Part shown: piece by piece, positions 1-6,719 of the stretch
How the letters are laid out: every line of letters starts with the position of its first letter
Numbering within the stretch: the stretch's first letter is position 1
NCBI GenBank assembly: GCA_902771445.1
Contig: CACXXD010000005.1
Coordinates: 1-57,275 of the forward strand
Source: an uncultured Prevotellaceae bacterium
GTDB lineage: Bacteria > Bacteroidota > Bacteroidia > Bacteroidales > Bacteroidaceae
Reading direction: 5' to 3'
DNA: 57,275 nt
The notes under the pieces: model-generated
Database searches by the model: none
Seen by the model: only the letters and a program-made list of their open reading frames with translations
What the model was told of the DNA's origin: nothing
Made by a program: the position numbers and the translations under genes

Positions 1-30
1 CGCAAATTTGTGAGCGACTTTTCCTATTAT

Positions 31-555
31 TTAACGGGCAAAGTTATATTCAAGCCAGGTTGTGCCGTTGAATGCGTAAGTGGCTTTGCTGTTCCCCATT
101 GTCAGATGGTCGAAGGCTATGGTGATGGTATGGTTCTTCGAGTTGTCTATACTGACGACCTTGGCAGTTCCGCTAATATATGGCAGTTCGCCATCCAACA
201 TATAGTTATATCCATTGTTGTCGAGTGGAACCAGCGTTAATGCCATCTTTGAAAACTCATCACCAACTTTCGGCTGAGCACTACTCTTGAATTTAAACTG
301 ATAGAGCAACACGTCATCAGCATTGCCAACACGGTCAAGAACAGGTACGTAGAAAGTGCCTTTGCCATTTTTCCATTCGCCTTCCCAAGTAACCTCTCTA
401 CTCATGCGATAGTCAGTGCCATTGATGTTAATGACATCGCTAACGCCTCCAGGAGAGATCGTTTCTTCTTCGTCATTACCACCGCATGCGACGAAACTCA
501 TACATGTCATCAATAGCATAGCCATCATGACAAATACAGAATAGTTCTTTTTCAT
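31..555 (-). CDS. Hypothetical lipoprotein, 174 aa
   Basis: A secreted lipoprotein of unknown function. The N-terminus has a lysine pair, a hydrophobic stretch and a lipobox ending SFVAC, so Cys24 is the likely lipidated residue; an acidic run just after it (NDEEE) resembles the surface-export signal of Bacteroidota lipoproteins. The rest looks like a single beta-rich domain with no motif I recognise. It is complete and has its own promoter-like -7 box upstream (601-608). It lies downstream of the kinase gene on the same strand but is separated by about 100 bp. The lipoprotein call is firm; the function is unknown. Confidence 0.8.
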   Translation of the reverse strand: MKKNYSVFVMMAMLLMTCMSFVACGGNDEEETISPGGVSDVININGTDYRMSREVTWEGEWKNGKGTFYVPVLDRVGNADDVLLYQFKFKSSAQPKVGDEFSKMALTLVPLDNNGYNYMLDGELPYISGTAKVVSIDNSKNHTITIAFDHLTMGNSKATYAFNGTTWLEYNFAR

Positions 556-600
556 TTTGTTTTTCTAAATTTAAATGTTTAACAATACAATTAACAGGCG

Positions 601-608
601 CAAAGTTA
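601..608 (-). promoter_or_regulatory. -7 box (TAACTTTG) for the lipoprotein gene
   Basis: Read on the minus strand the site is TAACTTTG followed by C, matching the Bacteroidota primary-sigma -7 consensus TAnnTTTG. It lies about 45 bp before the lipoprotein start. No clean TTTG was found at -33. Confidence 0.5.
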
Positions 609-658
609 AACTCTTTCCTTCAGAAAACAATCATCCATTTCGTCCATTTGGCTGGCTA

Positions 659-1966
659 CTACTTACCATAGTCTTTCTTCTGGCTATCGTAATATTGATA
701 TTGCTTTCCGTTATATTCTGTATTTCCGTCGTTCCGCTCCATTTGGTAGTACAGGTTGTTGACGTAGTAAAGCCATGTCTCTGAACATTCCCAATAGAAT
801 GTGCGTCCCGATATGGTGTTCTTTTGCCGATAACGCTCCCACAACGGATGGTAGTGCTTCATAATAGCAGTGCGAAAGTTGTTACTAAGCTCTTCGTATC
901 GAGAAAAGCCAATCGTTTTGTAAGAACTATCGAGATAGGTGGCCAGCATCTTGTCAAATATAGGCTGTGCTATGGCTTGAAGTTCGCGACGTAAGGCGAG
1001 AGTATCTTCCTGTGGGAGAGGTGTTTCTTCTGCAAGAGAGGGCGAAGAGACGGGTGAGTTTGTTGATGGCTTGGGGGCTTCACGAGTGCTATCTTTAGAA
1101 ACTTCATGAGATGGAACAACAATTGCACTATCTTTTGTTACTATCGCTGTGTCGTTCTCCAGTTCGGCTTGTTCTCCATTGTCTGCAGAATGAGGAAGCA
1201 GAAATAGTAATGAAGTTGCAAGGGGAATGAGCAACAGCCACAACCAATAATAGCTATATTTTGGGGATAATGCTTGCTCCACCTCATCCACGTTCTGATA
1301 GCGGTCGGTAGAGAGTTTTGCCGTACACCGCCGTATCACCTTATTATAATAGTGGGCGCAGGGCAGTGTCTGCAAGATGCGGCCAATGGCATAGATGTCG
1401 GTGCGGGCATCGACCTTTGCCGACCCGTCGAGCTGTTCCGGGGCGGCATATTTGTCGGTGCGGCCCGTGGTGTCAGTGTAGCAGTCGGCATAGCAATAGC
1501 CTAAATCGACCAGTTTGACATCGTTGTCGACGCGGGTAATAAGTATGTTGGCAGGCTTCAGGTCGAGGTGGACTATCTGATGGCTGTGCAGATAGCCGAC
1601 AACGCTGAGCAGCTGACGAAGAAAACGGTCGGCATTCTTGCGGCTCTTGAAGTAGTCGGGATGATGCTCGGCAAACTGGTTGAGTGTTTCGCCGTCGACA
1701 TAGTCCATCAGGATGCCGTCGTCGGTCTTCGATATATAACGAACCAGATTTGTGTGGTCGAGCGAATAGCCTGTCTCAAACTCCTTTAGCAGGGCTGCCA
1801 CATATTGCGGATGGGTGCGCAGTTCGGGTTTCAGCCGTTTCAGAAAGTGCAGCTTGCCATGTAGCTTCACACGGTAACACTGACAAGTGGCACCACCTAC
1901 CGCCAGCAGTTCGGCATCAGGAAAAACAGACTGTTCCTCGGAAAACGACGAAGTACTGTCCACCAT
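659..1966 (-). CDS. Membrane serine/threonine protein kinase
   Basis: A Hanks-type Ser/Thr kinase of 435 residues. The kinase domain covers roughly residues 15-235: ATP-anchoring Lys43 (FLKRL), catalytic loop HLDLKPAN at 133-140 with Asp135 and Asn140, metal-binding DLG at 154-156, and an APE-like AAPEQ near 174. The usual HRD is HLD, so it lacks the arginine of RD kinases. One membrane segment lies at about 238-258 (WLWLLLIPLATSLLFLLP). A Ser/Thr/Pro-rich linker and an uncharacterised C-terminal region of about 110 residues would be periplasmic. It starts 3 bp after the 182-residue gene at 1970-2518, so the two are almost certainly cotranscribed. Substrates are unknown. Confidence 0.9.
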   Translation of the reverse strand: MVDSTSSFSEEQSVFPDAELLAVGGATCQCYRVKLHGKLHFLKRLKPELRTHPQYVAALLKEFETGYSLDHTNLVRYISKTDDGILMDYVDGETLNQFAEHHPDYFKSRKNADRFLRQLLSVVGYLHSHQIVHLDLKPANILITRVDNDVKLVDLGYCYADCYTDTTGRTDKYAAPEQLDGSAKVDARTDIYAIGRILQTLPCAHYYNKVIRRCTAKLSTDRYQNVDEVEQALSPKYSYYWLWLLLIPLATSLLFLLPHSADNGEQAELENDTAIVTKDSAIVVPSHEVSKDSTREAPKPSTNSPVSSPSLAEETPLPQEDTLALRRELQAIAQPIFDKMLATYLDSSYKTIGFSRYEELSNNFRTAIMKHYHPLWERYRQKNTISGRTFYWECSETWLYYVNNLYYQMERNDGNTEYNGKQYQYYDSQKKDYGK

Positions 1967-1969
1967 ACG

Positions 1970-2518
1970 TCAAAGCAAATCAAAGTCTATGCCTTGCGCC
2001 TTGCCTGCCGTAAAGGCACCAAGGTTCTGCCCGTCTCTGATTACCTCGGCAACAAGCAAGGGATAACCACGAACGATATGAGTCAGCGTGAGCAGGTCGC
2101 CCGCGATGAGTTTGCTGTTTTCACTCTCCATCACCTGAAAGCGATTGCCATCCAGATGCTTGATGGTCAAGCTGCGGTTGGGCGGATAGTAAATCACCAG
2201 CTGCTGGCCCGGCTCCAAGTAGCAGGCCAAGTATTCGTCGCGGTCGTCGAAAGACGAGTTGCTGCTGTTCTCGTCGACGAGCCGCAGGGCATCCCAATTT
2301 TCGTAGCCAAGATAGTGGGCAATGACATCGAGGGTCGAGGTGCGTGGCATGCGCTCATCGGCTATGAAGCCCAGCAACCGCTTCATGGTGTTGACTCCGA
2401 TGTGCTCGCCTGTTGCCGACTCAATGTCAAGGACCAGCAATTCGCAGTCGCGTGACAAACGAAGTTCGTTGCCCGACTTCTCGCTAAGTTTTTCTGTGAT
2501 AAAAGGTGAAAACTTCAT
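1970..2518 (-). CDS. Small protein with HTH-like N-terminal domain, kinase partner
   Basis: A 182-residue protein. Residues 1-80 contain a helical segment ending GVNTMKRLLGFI, then TSTLDVIAHYLGY and WDAL. I recall this module (about 80 residues, TlkRllGf...tLd.iA.ylGy..W) as common in Bacteroidota regulators, where it looks like a winged or XRE-like helix-turn-helix; DNA binding is inferred. Residues 95-182 look like a small beta-rich domain. It is first in a two-gene operon with the membrane kinase (3-bp gap), which suggests it is a substrate, anchor or regulator of that kinase. Confidence 0.65.
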   Translation of the reverse strand: MKFSPFITEKLSEKSGNELRLSRDCELLVLDIESATGEHIGVNTMKRLLGFIADERMPRTSTLDVIAHYLGYENWDALRLVDENSSNSSFDDRDEYLACYLEPGQQLVIYYPPNRSLTIKHLDGNRFQVMESENSKLIAGDLLTLTHIVRGYPLLVAEVIRDGQNLGAFTAGKAQGIDFDLL

Positions 2519-2576
2519 CTCGTAAATTCAACAAACAATACACAACGGAACTTTTCCCTAAGAACTATTCTTATTT

Positions 2577-2610
2577 AAAAATCAGCCGAAAGTCTGTCCT
2601 TTCGGCTGAT
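2577..2610 (-). terminator. Rho-independent terminator of guaA
   Basis: On the minus strand an 11-bp stem (TCAGCCGAAAG/CTTTCGGCTGA) with a 6-base loop is followed by a T run. It begins about 12 bp after the guaA stop. Confidence 0.85.
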
Positions 2611-2621
2611 TTGGTTGATTC

Positions 2622-4232
2622 CTACTCCCACTCGATTGTTGCAGGTGGCTTTGAGGAGATGTCGTAGCAGACGCGATTGACACCACGGACTTTGTTGATA
2701 ATCTCGTTAGATACTTTGGCCATGAAGTCGTAGGGCAGATGAGCCCAGTCGGCAGTCATGGCATCGGTAGAGGTTACTGCACGCAGAGCAACGGGATGCT
2801 CGTAGGTGCGCTCGTCGCCCATCACACCAACCGAACGTACAGTAGAAAGGAGAATAGCGCCAGCTTGCCATATTTGATCGTAGAGCGACACTTCGATTGT
2901 GCCGTCTTGCATGTCGGCAGGCACACCGGCGGCCAATACCTTGCGGGCTTCCTCGCCAGAGAGCTTCACTTTATATTCACGTAGTCCACGGATATAGATG
3001 TCGTCGGCCTCTTGCAAGATGTGAACCTTCTCAGGAGTGATGTCGCCCAGAATGCGTACAGCCAATCCTGGACCGGGGAATGGATGACGAGTGATGAGTT
3101 GCTCAGGCATACCCAGTTGGCGGCCTACACGACGCACCTCGTCTTTGAACAGCCATTTCAGTGGCTCGCACAGTTGCAGATGCATCTCTTTGGGCAGTCC
3201 ACCCACGTTGTGGTGGCTCTTGATGACTTTGCCAGTGATGTTGAGTGACTCAATGCGATCGGGATAAATCGTGCCTTGTGCAAGCCATTTGGCATCTGTG
3301 ATTTTTTTCGCTTCAGCATTGAACACTTCAACGAAATCACGTCCTATGATTTTACGTTTCTGTTCAGGATCGGTTATGCCTGCCAGATCGCCAAAGAACT
3401 TCTCTGAAGCATCTACGCCAATCACGTTCAGTCCCAATACCTTGTAGTCGTTCATGACCTGTGTAAACTCGTCTTTGCGGAGCATGCCGTGGTCGACGAA
3501 GATACAAGTGAGGCGGTCGCCAATGGCACGATTGAGCAATACAGCAGCTACGCTGGAGTCGACACCACCGGAGAGGCCGAGGATGACACGGTCATTGCCC
3601 AGCTGTAGTTTCAGTTCAGCTACAGTTGTGTCAACGAACGAGGCAGCACTCCATTCCTGTTTGCTACCGCAGATGTCTACAACAAAGTTCTTCAGCAGCT
3701 GTGTGCCTTGAACGGTGTGGAACACCTCTGGATGGAACTGTACGGCCCATACAGGTTGCTTGGTGCTGGCGAAAGCAGCGTTGACCACATCGGCAGTAGA
3801 GCCAATGACTTTGAAATCATCGGGAATGGCCGTGATGGTGTCGCCGTGGCTCATCCAAACCTGCGATCCCTTTTCGAACCCCTTGAACAGCTGGTCTTGT
3901 GTGTCGACCGTTTCCAGATGAGCGCGTCCATACTCGCGAGAGTCCGCTTTCTCAACTCGTCCGCCAAGCGTGTGCGAAATGAACTGAGCACCGTAGCAGA
4001 TGCCCAGTACAGGCAAACGACCGATGAATTGGCTGAGGTCAACTTTGAAAGCCTCTGGGTCGTGTACCGAATAGGGCGAACCGCTCAGAATGACACCAAT
4101 CACGCTGGGATCATCCTTTGGAAACTTGTTGTAAGGCAGAATCTCGCAGAAGGTGTCCAGTTCGCGCACCCGTCGGCCAATGAGCTGCGTGGTCTGCGAA
4201 CCGAAGTCAAGAATGATAATCTTCTGTTGCAT
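2622..4232 (-). CDS. guaA: GMP synthase (glutamine-hydrolysing)
   Basis: Converts XMP to GMP using glutamine and ATP, the last step of guanine nucleotide synthesis in the cytoplasm. The N-terminal class I amidotransferase domain (1-190) has the nucleophile Cys79 in LGICYGAQF and the His/Glu pair in QFHPEVFH. The ATP-pyrophosphatase domain has the P-loop LSGGVDSS near residue 220, and the dimerisation domain ends with the family tail PPATIEWE. The length of 536 residues is slightly above the usual 510-525. It is followed by its own terminator and preceded by the nucleotidyltransferase gene on the same strand. Confidence 0.97.
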   Translation of the reverse strand: MQQKIIILDFGSQTTQLIGRRVRELDTFCEILPYNKFPKDDPSVIGVILSGSPYSVHDPEAFKVDLSQFIGRLPVLGICYGAQFISHTLGGRVEKADSREYGRAHLETVDTQDQLFKGFEKGSQVWMSHGDTITAIPDDFKVIGSTADVVNAAFASTKQPVWAVQFHPEVFHTVQGTQLLKNFVVDICGSKQEWSAASFVDTTVAELKLQLGNDRVILGLSGGVDSSVAAVLLNRAIGDRLTCIFVDHGMLRKDEFTQVMNDYKVLGLNVIGVDASEKFFGDLAGITDPEQKRKIIGRDFVEVFNAEAKKITDAKWLAQGTIYPDRIESLNITGKVIKSHHNVGGLPKEMHLQLCEPLKWLFKDEVRRVGRQLGMPEQLITRHPFPGPGLAVRILGDITPEKVHILQEADDIYIRGLREYKVKLSGEEARKVLAAGVPADMQDGTIEVSLYDQIWQAGAILLSTVRSVGVMGDERTYEHPVALRAVTSTDAMTADWAHLPYDFMAKVSNEIINKVRGVNRVCYDISSKPPATIEWE

Positions 4233-4276
4233 AGTTTATTTATAGGAATATTTCTTAAAGCTATCTTTAATAAGAC

Positions 4277-5041
4277 TTACGTGTTCTTGTGGGGAAACAT
4301 TGTTTTCAGAAAGCCCTCAGCCTCTTCGAGTGTGTCCAGTTTTCCCACGTCCATCAACCGCAGGTCGTCTTGTTCCATGCCCATGAAGGCATATTGTTGG
4401 CAGAACTTTAGATAAAAATCTATAATGCCGAAACGATTGGGCATGTCGGCAAAGAGTGGGAATAAGCGTGGGGAGAGGACATGGATGCCGCTGAAGGCTA
4501 ATTTCCTTAATGAAGAACGAAGGGGAGCGAGTGAAGGATCCAGTCCCTTGATCTCGCCGGTCTCAACGTTTGTCCATCCCTGCATGCGCAGACTGTCATC
4601 GAAGAGCAGATAGCGTTTCGTCTTCCGTTGACTGACAAGCAGTAGTGCATCGGGGACGGTTGGCTGCAATAGCCGTTCATAAAGGTCGTTGAGGGGAGCG
4701 TTGCTCAGAATGTCGACATTGTGAATGAGGATGGGAGAATCAGAATCGAAGAGCGGAAGTGCATGCTTGATGCCGCCCCCCGTTTCGAGCAGTTCGTTCG
4801 TCTCGTCGCTGATACGGATGTCGAGGCCGAAGTTCTGATTAGCCTGTAGATAGTCGACAATCTGTTGAGCAAAATGATGAACGTTGATGACGATGCGCTC
4901 AAATCCGTTCTGCTTGAGCTTCATCAGTACATGCCACAAGAGAGGTTCGCCTGCAACAGGCACTAAAGCCTTTGGCATGCTGTCGGTCAGCGGCTTGAGC
5001 CTTGTTCCGAGCCCTGCGGCAAAAATCATGGCTTGCTTCAT
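4277..5041 (-). CDS. Sugar-1-phosphate nucleotidyltransferase, MurU-like
   Basis: A 254-residue nucleotidyltransferase (GlmU/RmlA N-terminal fold). It begins MKQAMIFAAGLGTRLKPLT, the G-x-G-T-R-x-x-P-L-T nucleotide-binding loop, followed by MPKALVPVAGEPL; these and the VINVHH segment closely resemble MurU, the MurNAc-1-phosphate uridylyltransferase of peptidoglycan recycling. An upstream ATG at 5116 is possible, but the start at 5041 is preferred: it begins the conserved fold and has a GAAGG Shine-Dalgarno 2 bp upstream. The preceding gene encodes an AmgK-like kinase, the known partner of MurU. Substrate is inferred; a mannose- or heptose-1-phosphate transferase is the alternative. Confidence 0.8.
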   Translation of the reverse strand: MKQAMIFAAGLGTRLKPLTDSMPKALVPVAGEPLLWHVLMKLKQNGFERIVINVHHFAQQIVDYLQANQNFGLDIRISDETNELLETGGGIKHALPLFDSDSPILIHNVDILSNAPLNDLYERLLQPTVPDALLLVSQRKTKRYLLFDDSLRMQGWTNVETGEIKGLDPSLAPLRSSLRKLAFSGIHVLSPRLFPLFADMPNRFGIIDFYLKFCQQYAFMGMEQDDLRLMDVGKLDTLEEAEGFLKTMFPHKNT

Positions 5042-5127
5042 GCCTTCAATGTTACTTTCGGATAAACAGCTTGTTGTAGAGGCAAACAAGGCGCTCGTCC
5101 CTACATTGCGCTGCAAAGTTACGAAAA

Positions 5128-6699
5128 TTATTTGTTATTGCCTAATATTTGCGTAATGTTCTGTTCTCGGTGACAAATATGTACCTCAACGCCGAACTTC
5201 TGATGGATATGTTCGGCCAAATGTTGGGCGCTATAGACGGAACGGTGCTGACCGCCGGTGCAGCCGAAGCAGAACATGAGGGAGGTGAAGCCGCGCTGCA
5301 GGTAGCGGGCTACGTGGGCATCGGCGAGCTTGTAGATGCTGTCGAGGAAGGTGATGATTTCGCCGTCGTCCTCGAGGAATCGGATGACGGGCTCGTCGAG
5401 TCCTGTCAGTTTCTTGTAGGGCTCGTAGCGCCCGGGGTTGTGGGTGCTGCGGCAGTCGAACACGTAGCCGCCGCCGTTGCCGCTCTCGTCTTCGGGTATG
5501 CCTTTGCGATAGCTGAAGCTGAACACCTTGACCACCAGCGGGCCTTTTCCGTCGTATTTTGAGAATGTGGCTGGGCCGTCCTTTGGGTGAGCCTTATAGG
5601 GGTTGTTGTCGGTGGTCTTGTAGCCGTCGGCGCGGCTCTGTGCCGTCACCTCAATCTGTCGGAACTGCGGCAATTCGGTCAGCTGTCTGAGCAGGTCGAC
5701 CAGATAGGGATAAGGAAATTCCGTTGTGCTGGCAGTGGTCAGTCCAATCAGTTCGCGTAGGTTCTGTATGGCTGGAGGAATCGACTCGATAAAGTGTCGC
5801 TTGCGCTCGAAATATCCACGGAAACCATAAGCACCGAGCACTTGCAGCGTGCGGAAGAGCACGAAGAGTCGCAGTCGCCGGTCGAACACATCGCGCTTGG
5901 GCATCTCTGTAAACTGCTGGGCTGCACGGTAGTACTCATCAATCAGTTCGCGGCGCAGCTTGTCGGGATACTTTGCCGATGCCTGCCACAGGAATGAAGC
6001 CAGATCGTAGTAGAACGGACCGCGTCGTCCTCCCTGAAAGTCGATGAAATAAGGCTTCTCAATGTCTTGGTCTTTGCTTCGGTTGAGCATCACATTGCGT
6101 GCCTGAAAGTCCCTGTACAGGAAACACTGCGTTTCGTCGTTGGCTGTCAGATCCTTGGCCAGCAGGCGGAAGTCGGCTTCGAGTTTCAGTTCATGGAAAT
6201 CGAGTTCCGTAGCCTTCAGAAAACAGTACTTGAAGTAGTTGAGGTCGAAGAGCACCCCTTCCACATCGAAGACGGGCTGCGGATAGCAGTTAGAGAAATC
6301 CAGTTCGCGGGCACCACGGAACTGCAGGTTGGGCAGTTCGCGTATCGTCCGTTTCAGCAACTCCTGTTCGGCTAGCGTGTATCGACCGCCTGCCTCGCGT
6401 CCGCCACGGATGGCCTCGAAGAGCGACACGGTGCCGAGGTCGGTCTGGAGATAGCGCAGTTCGTCGTTGCTGACGGCCAGTATGTGAGGCACGGGCAGTC
6501 GGCGCTTGGTGAAATGTCTGGCGAGATAGACAAAGGCATGGTTCTCGTCACGACTGGTTCCTACGCATCCTATAATGCTTTTCCCCTCGTTGTCGGTCAG
6601 TCGGTAGTAGGCACGGTTGCTGCCGGCTCCCGGCAGTTGTTCGGCATGCATCGGCTCGTGACCGCTCCATTCTTTATAGAGTTCTAATAGTTTTTCCAT
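5128..6699 (-). CDS. AmgK-like amino-sugar kinase fused to RapZ C-terminal domain
   Basis: A two-domain protein of 523 residues. Residues 1-330 form an aminoglycoside-phosphotransferase-fold kinase: nucleotide loop PGAGSNRAYYRL, catalytic loop YRDFQARNVM with Asp197, and metal site IDFQGGRRGP at 219-228, then YDLAS. These are features of AmgK, the anomeric MurNAc/GlcNAc kinase. Residues about 385-510 match the C-terminal domain of RapZ, including GCTGGQHRSV at 479-488 and a FSFSYRKGIP start. In E. coli that domain binds glucosamine-6-phosphate and the sRNA GlmZ. The N-terminal P-loop half of RapZ is absent. The downstream MurU-like gene supports a role in cell-wall sugar recycling. RNA binding here is speculation. 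Confidence 0.85.
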   Translation of the reverse strand: MEKLLELYKEWSGHEPMHAEQLPGAGSNRAYYRLTDNEGKSIIGCVGTSRDENHAFVYLARHFTKRRLPVPHILAVSNDELRYLQTDLGTVSLFEAIRGGREAGGRYTLAEQELLKRTIRELPNLQFRGARELDFSNCYPQPVFDVEGVLFDLNYFKYCFLKATELDFHELKLEADFRLLAKDLTANDETQCFLYRDFQARNVMLNRSKDQDIEKPYFIDFQGGRRGPFYYDLASFLWQASAKYPDKLRRELIDEYYRAAQQFTEMPKRDVFDRRLRLFVLFRTLQVLGAYGFRGYFERKRHFIESIPPAIQNLRELIGLTTASTTEFPYPYLVDLLRQLTELPQFRQIEVTAQSRADGYKTTDNNPYKAHPKDGPATFSKYDGKGPLVVKVFSFSYRKGIPEDESGNGGGYVFDCRSTHNPGRYEPYKKLTGLDEPVIRFLEDDGEIITFLDSIYKLADAHVARYLQRGFTSLMFCFGCTGGQHRSVYSAQHLAEHIHQKFGVEVHICHREQNITQILGNNK

Positions 6700-6719
6700 A
6701 TCTTCAGTGTATTGTTTTT

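Noticed and set aside
3708-4415. Plus-strand frame of 235 codons antisense to guaA
   Set aside because: It is fully antisense to a conserved housekeeping gene and has no family features; similar long antisense frames occur over most genes here.
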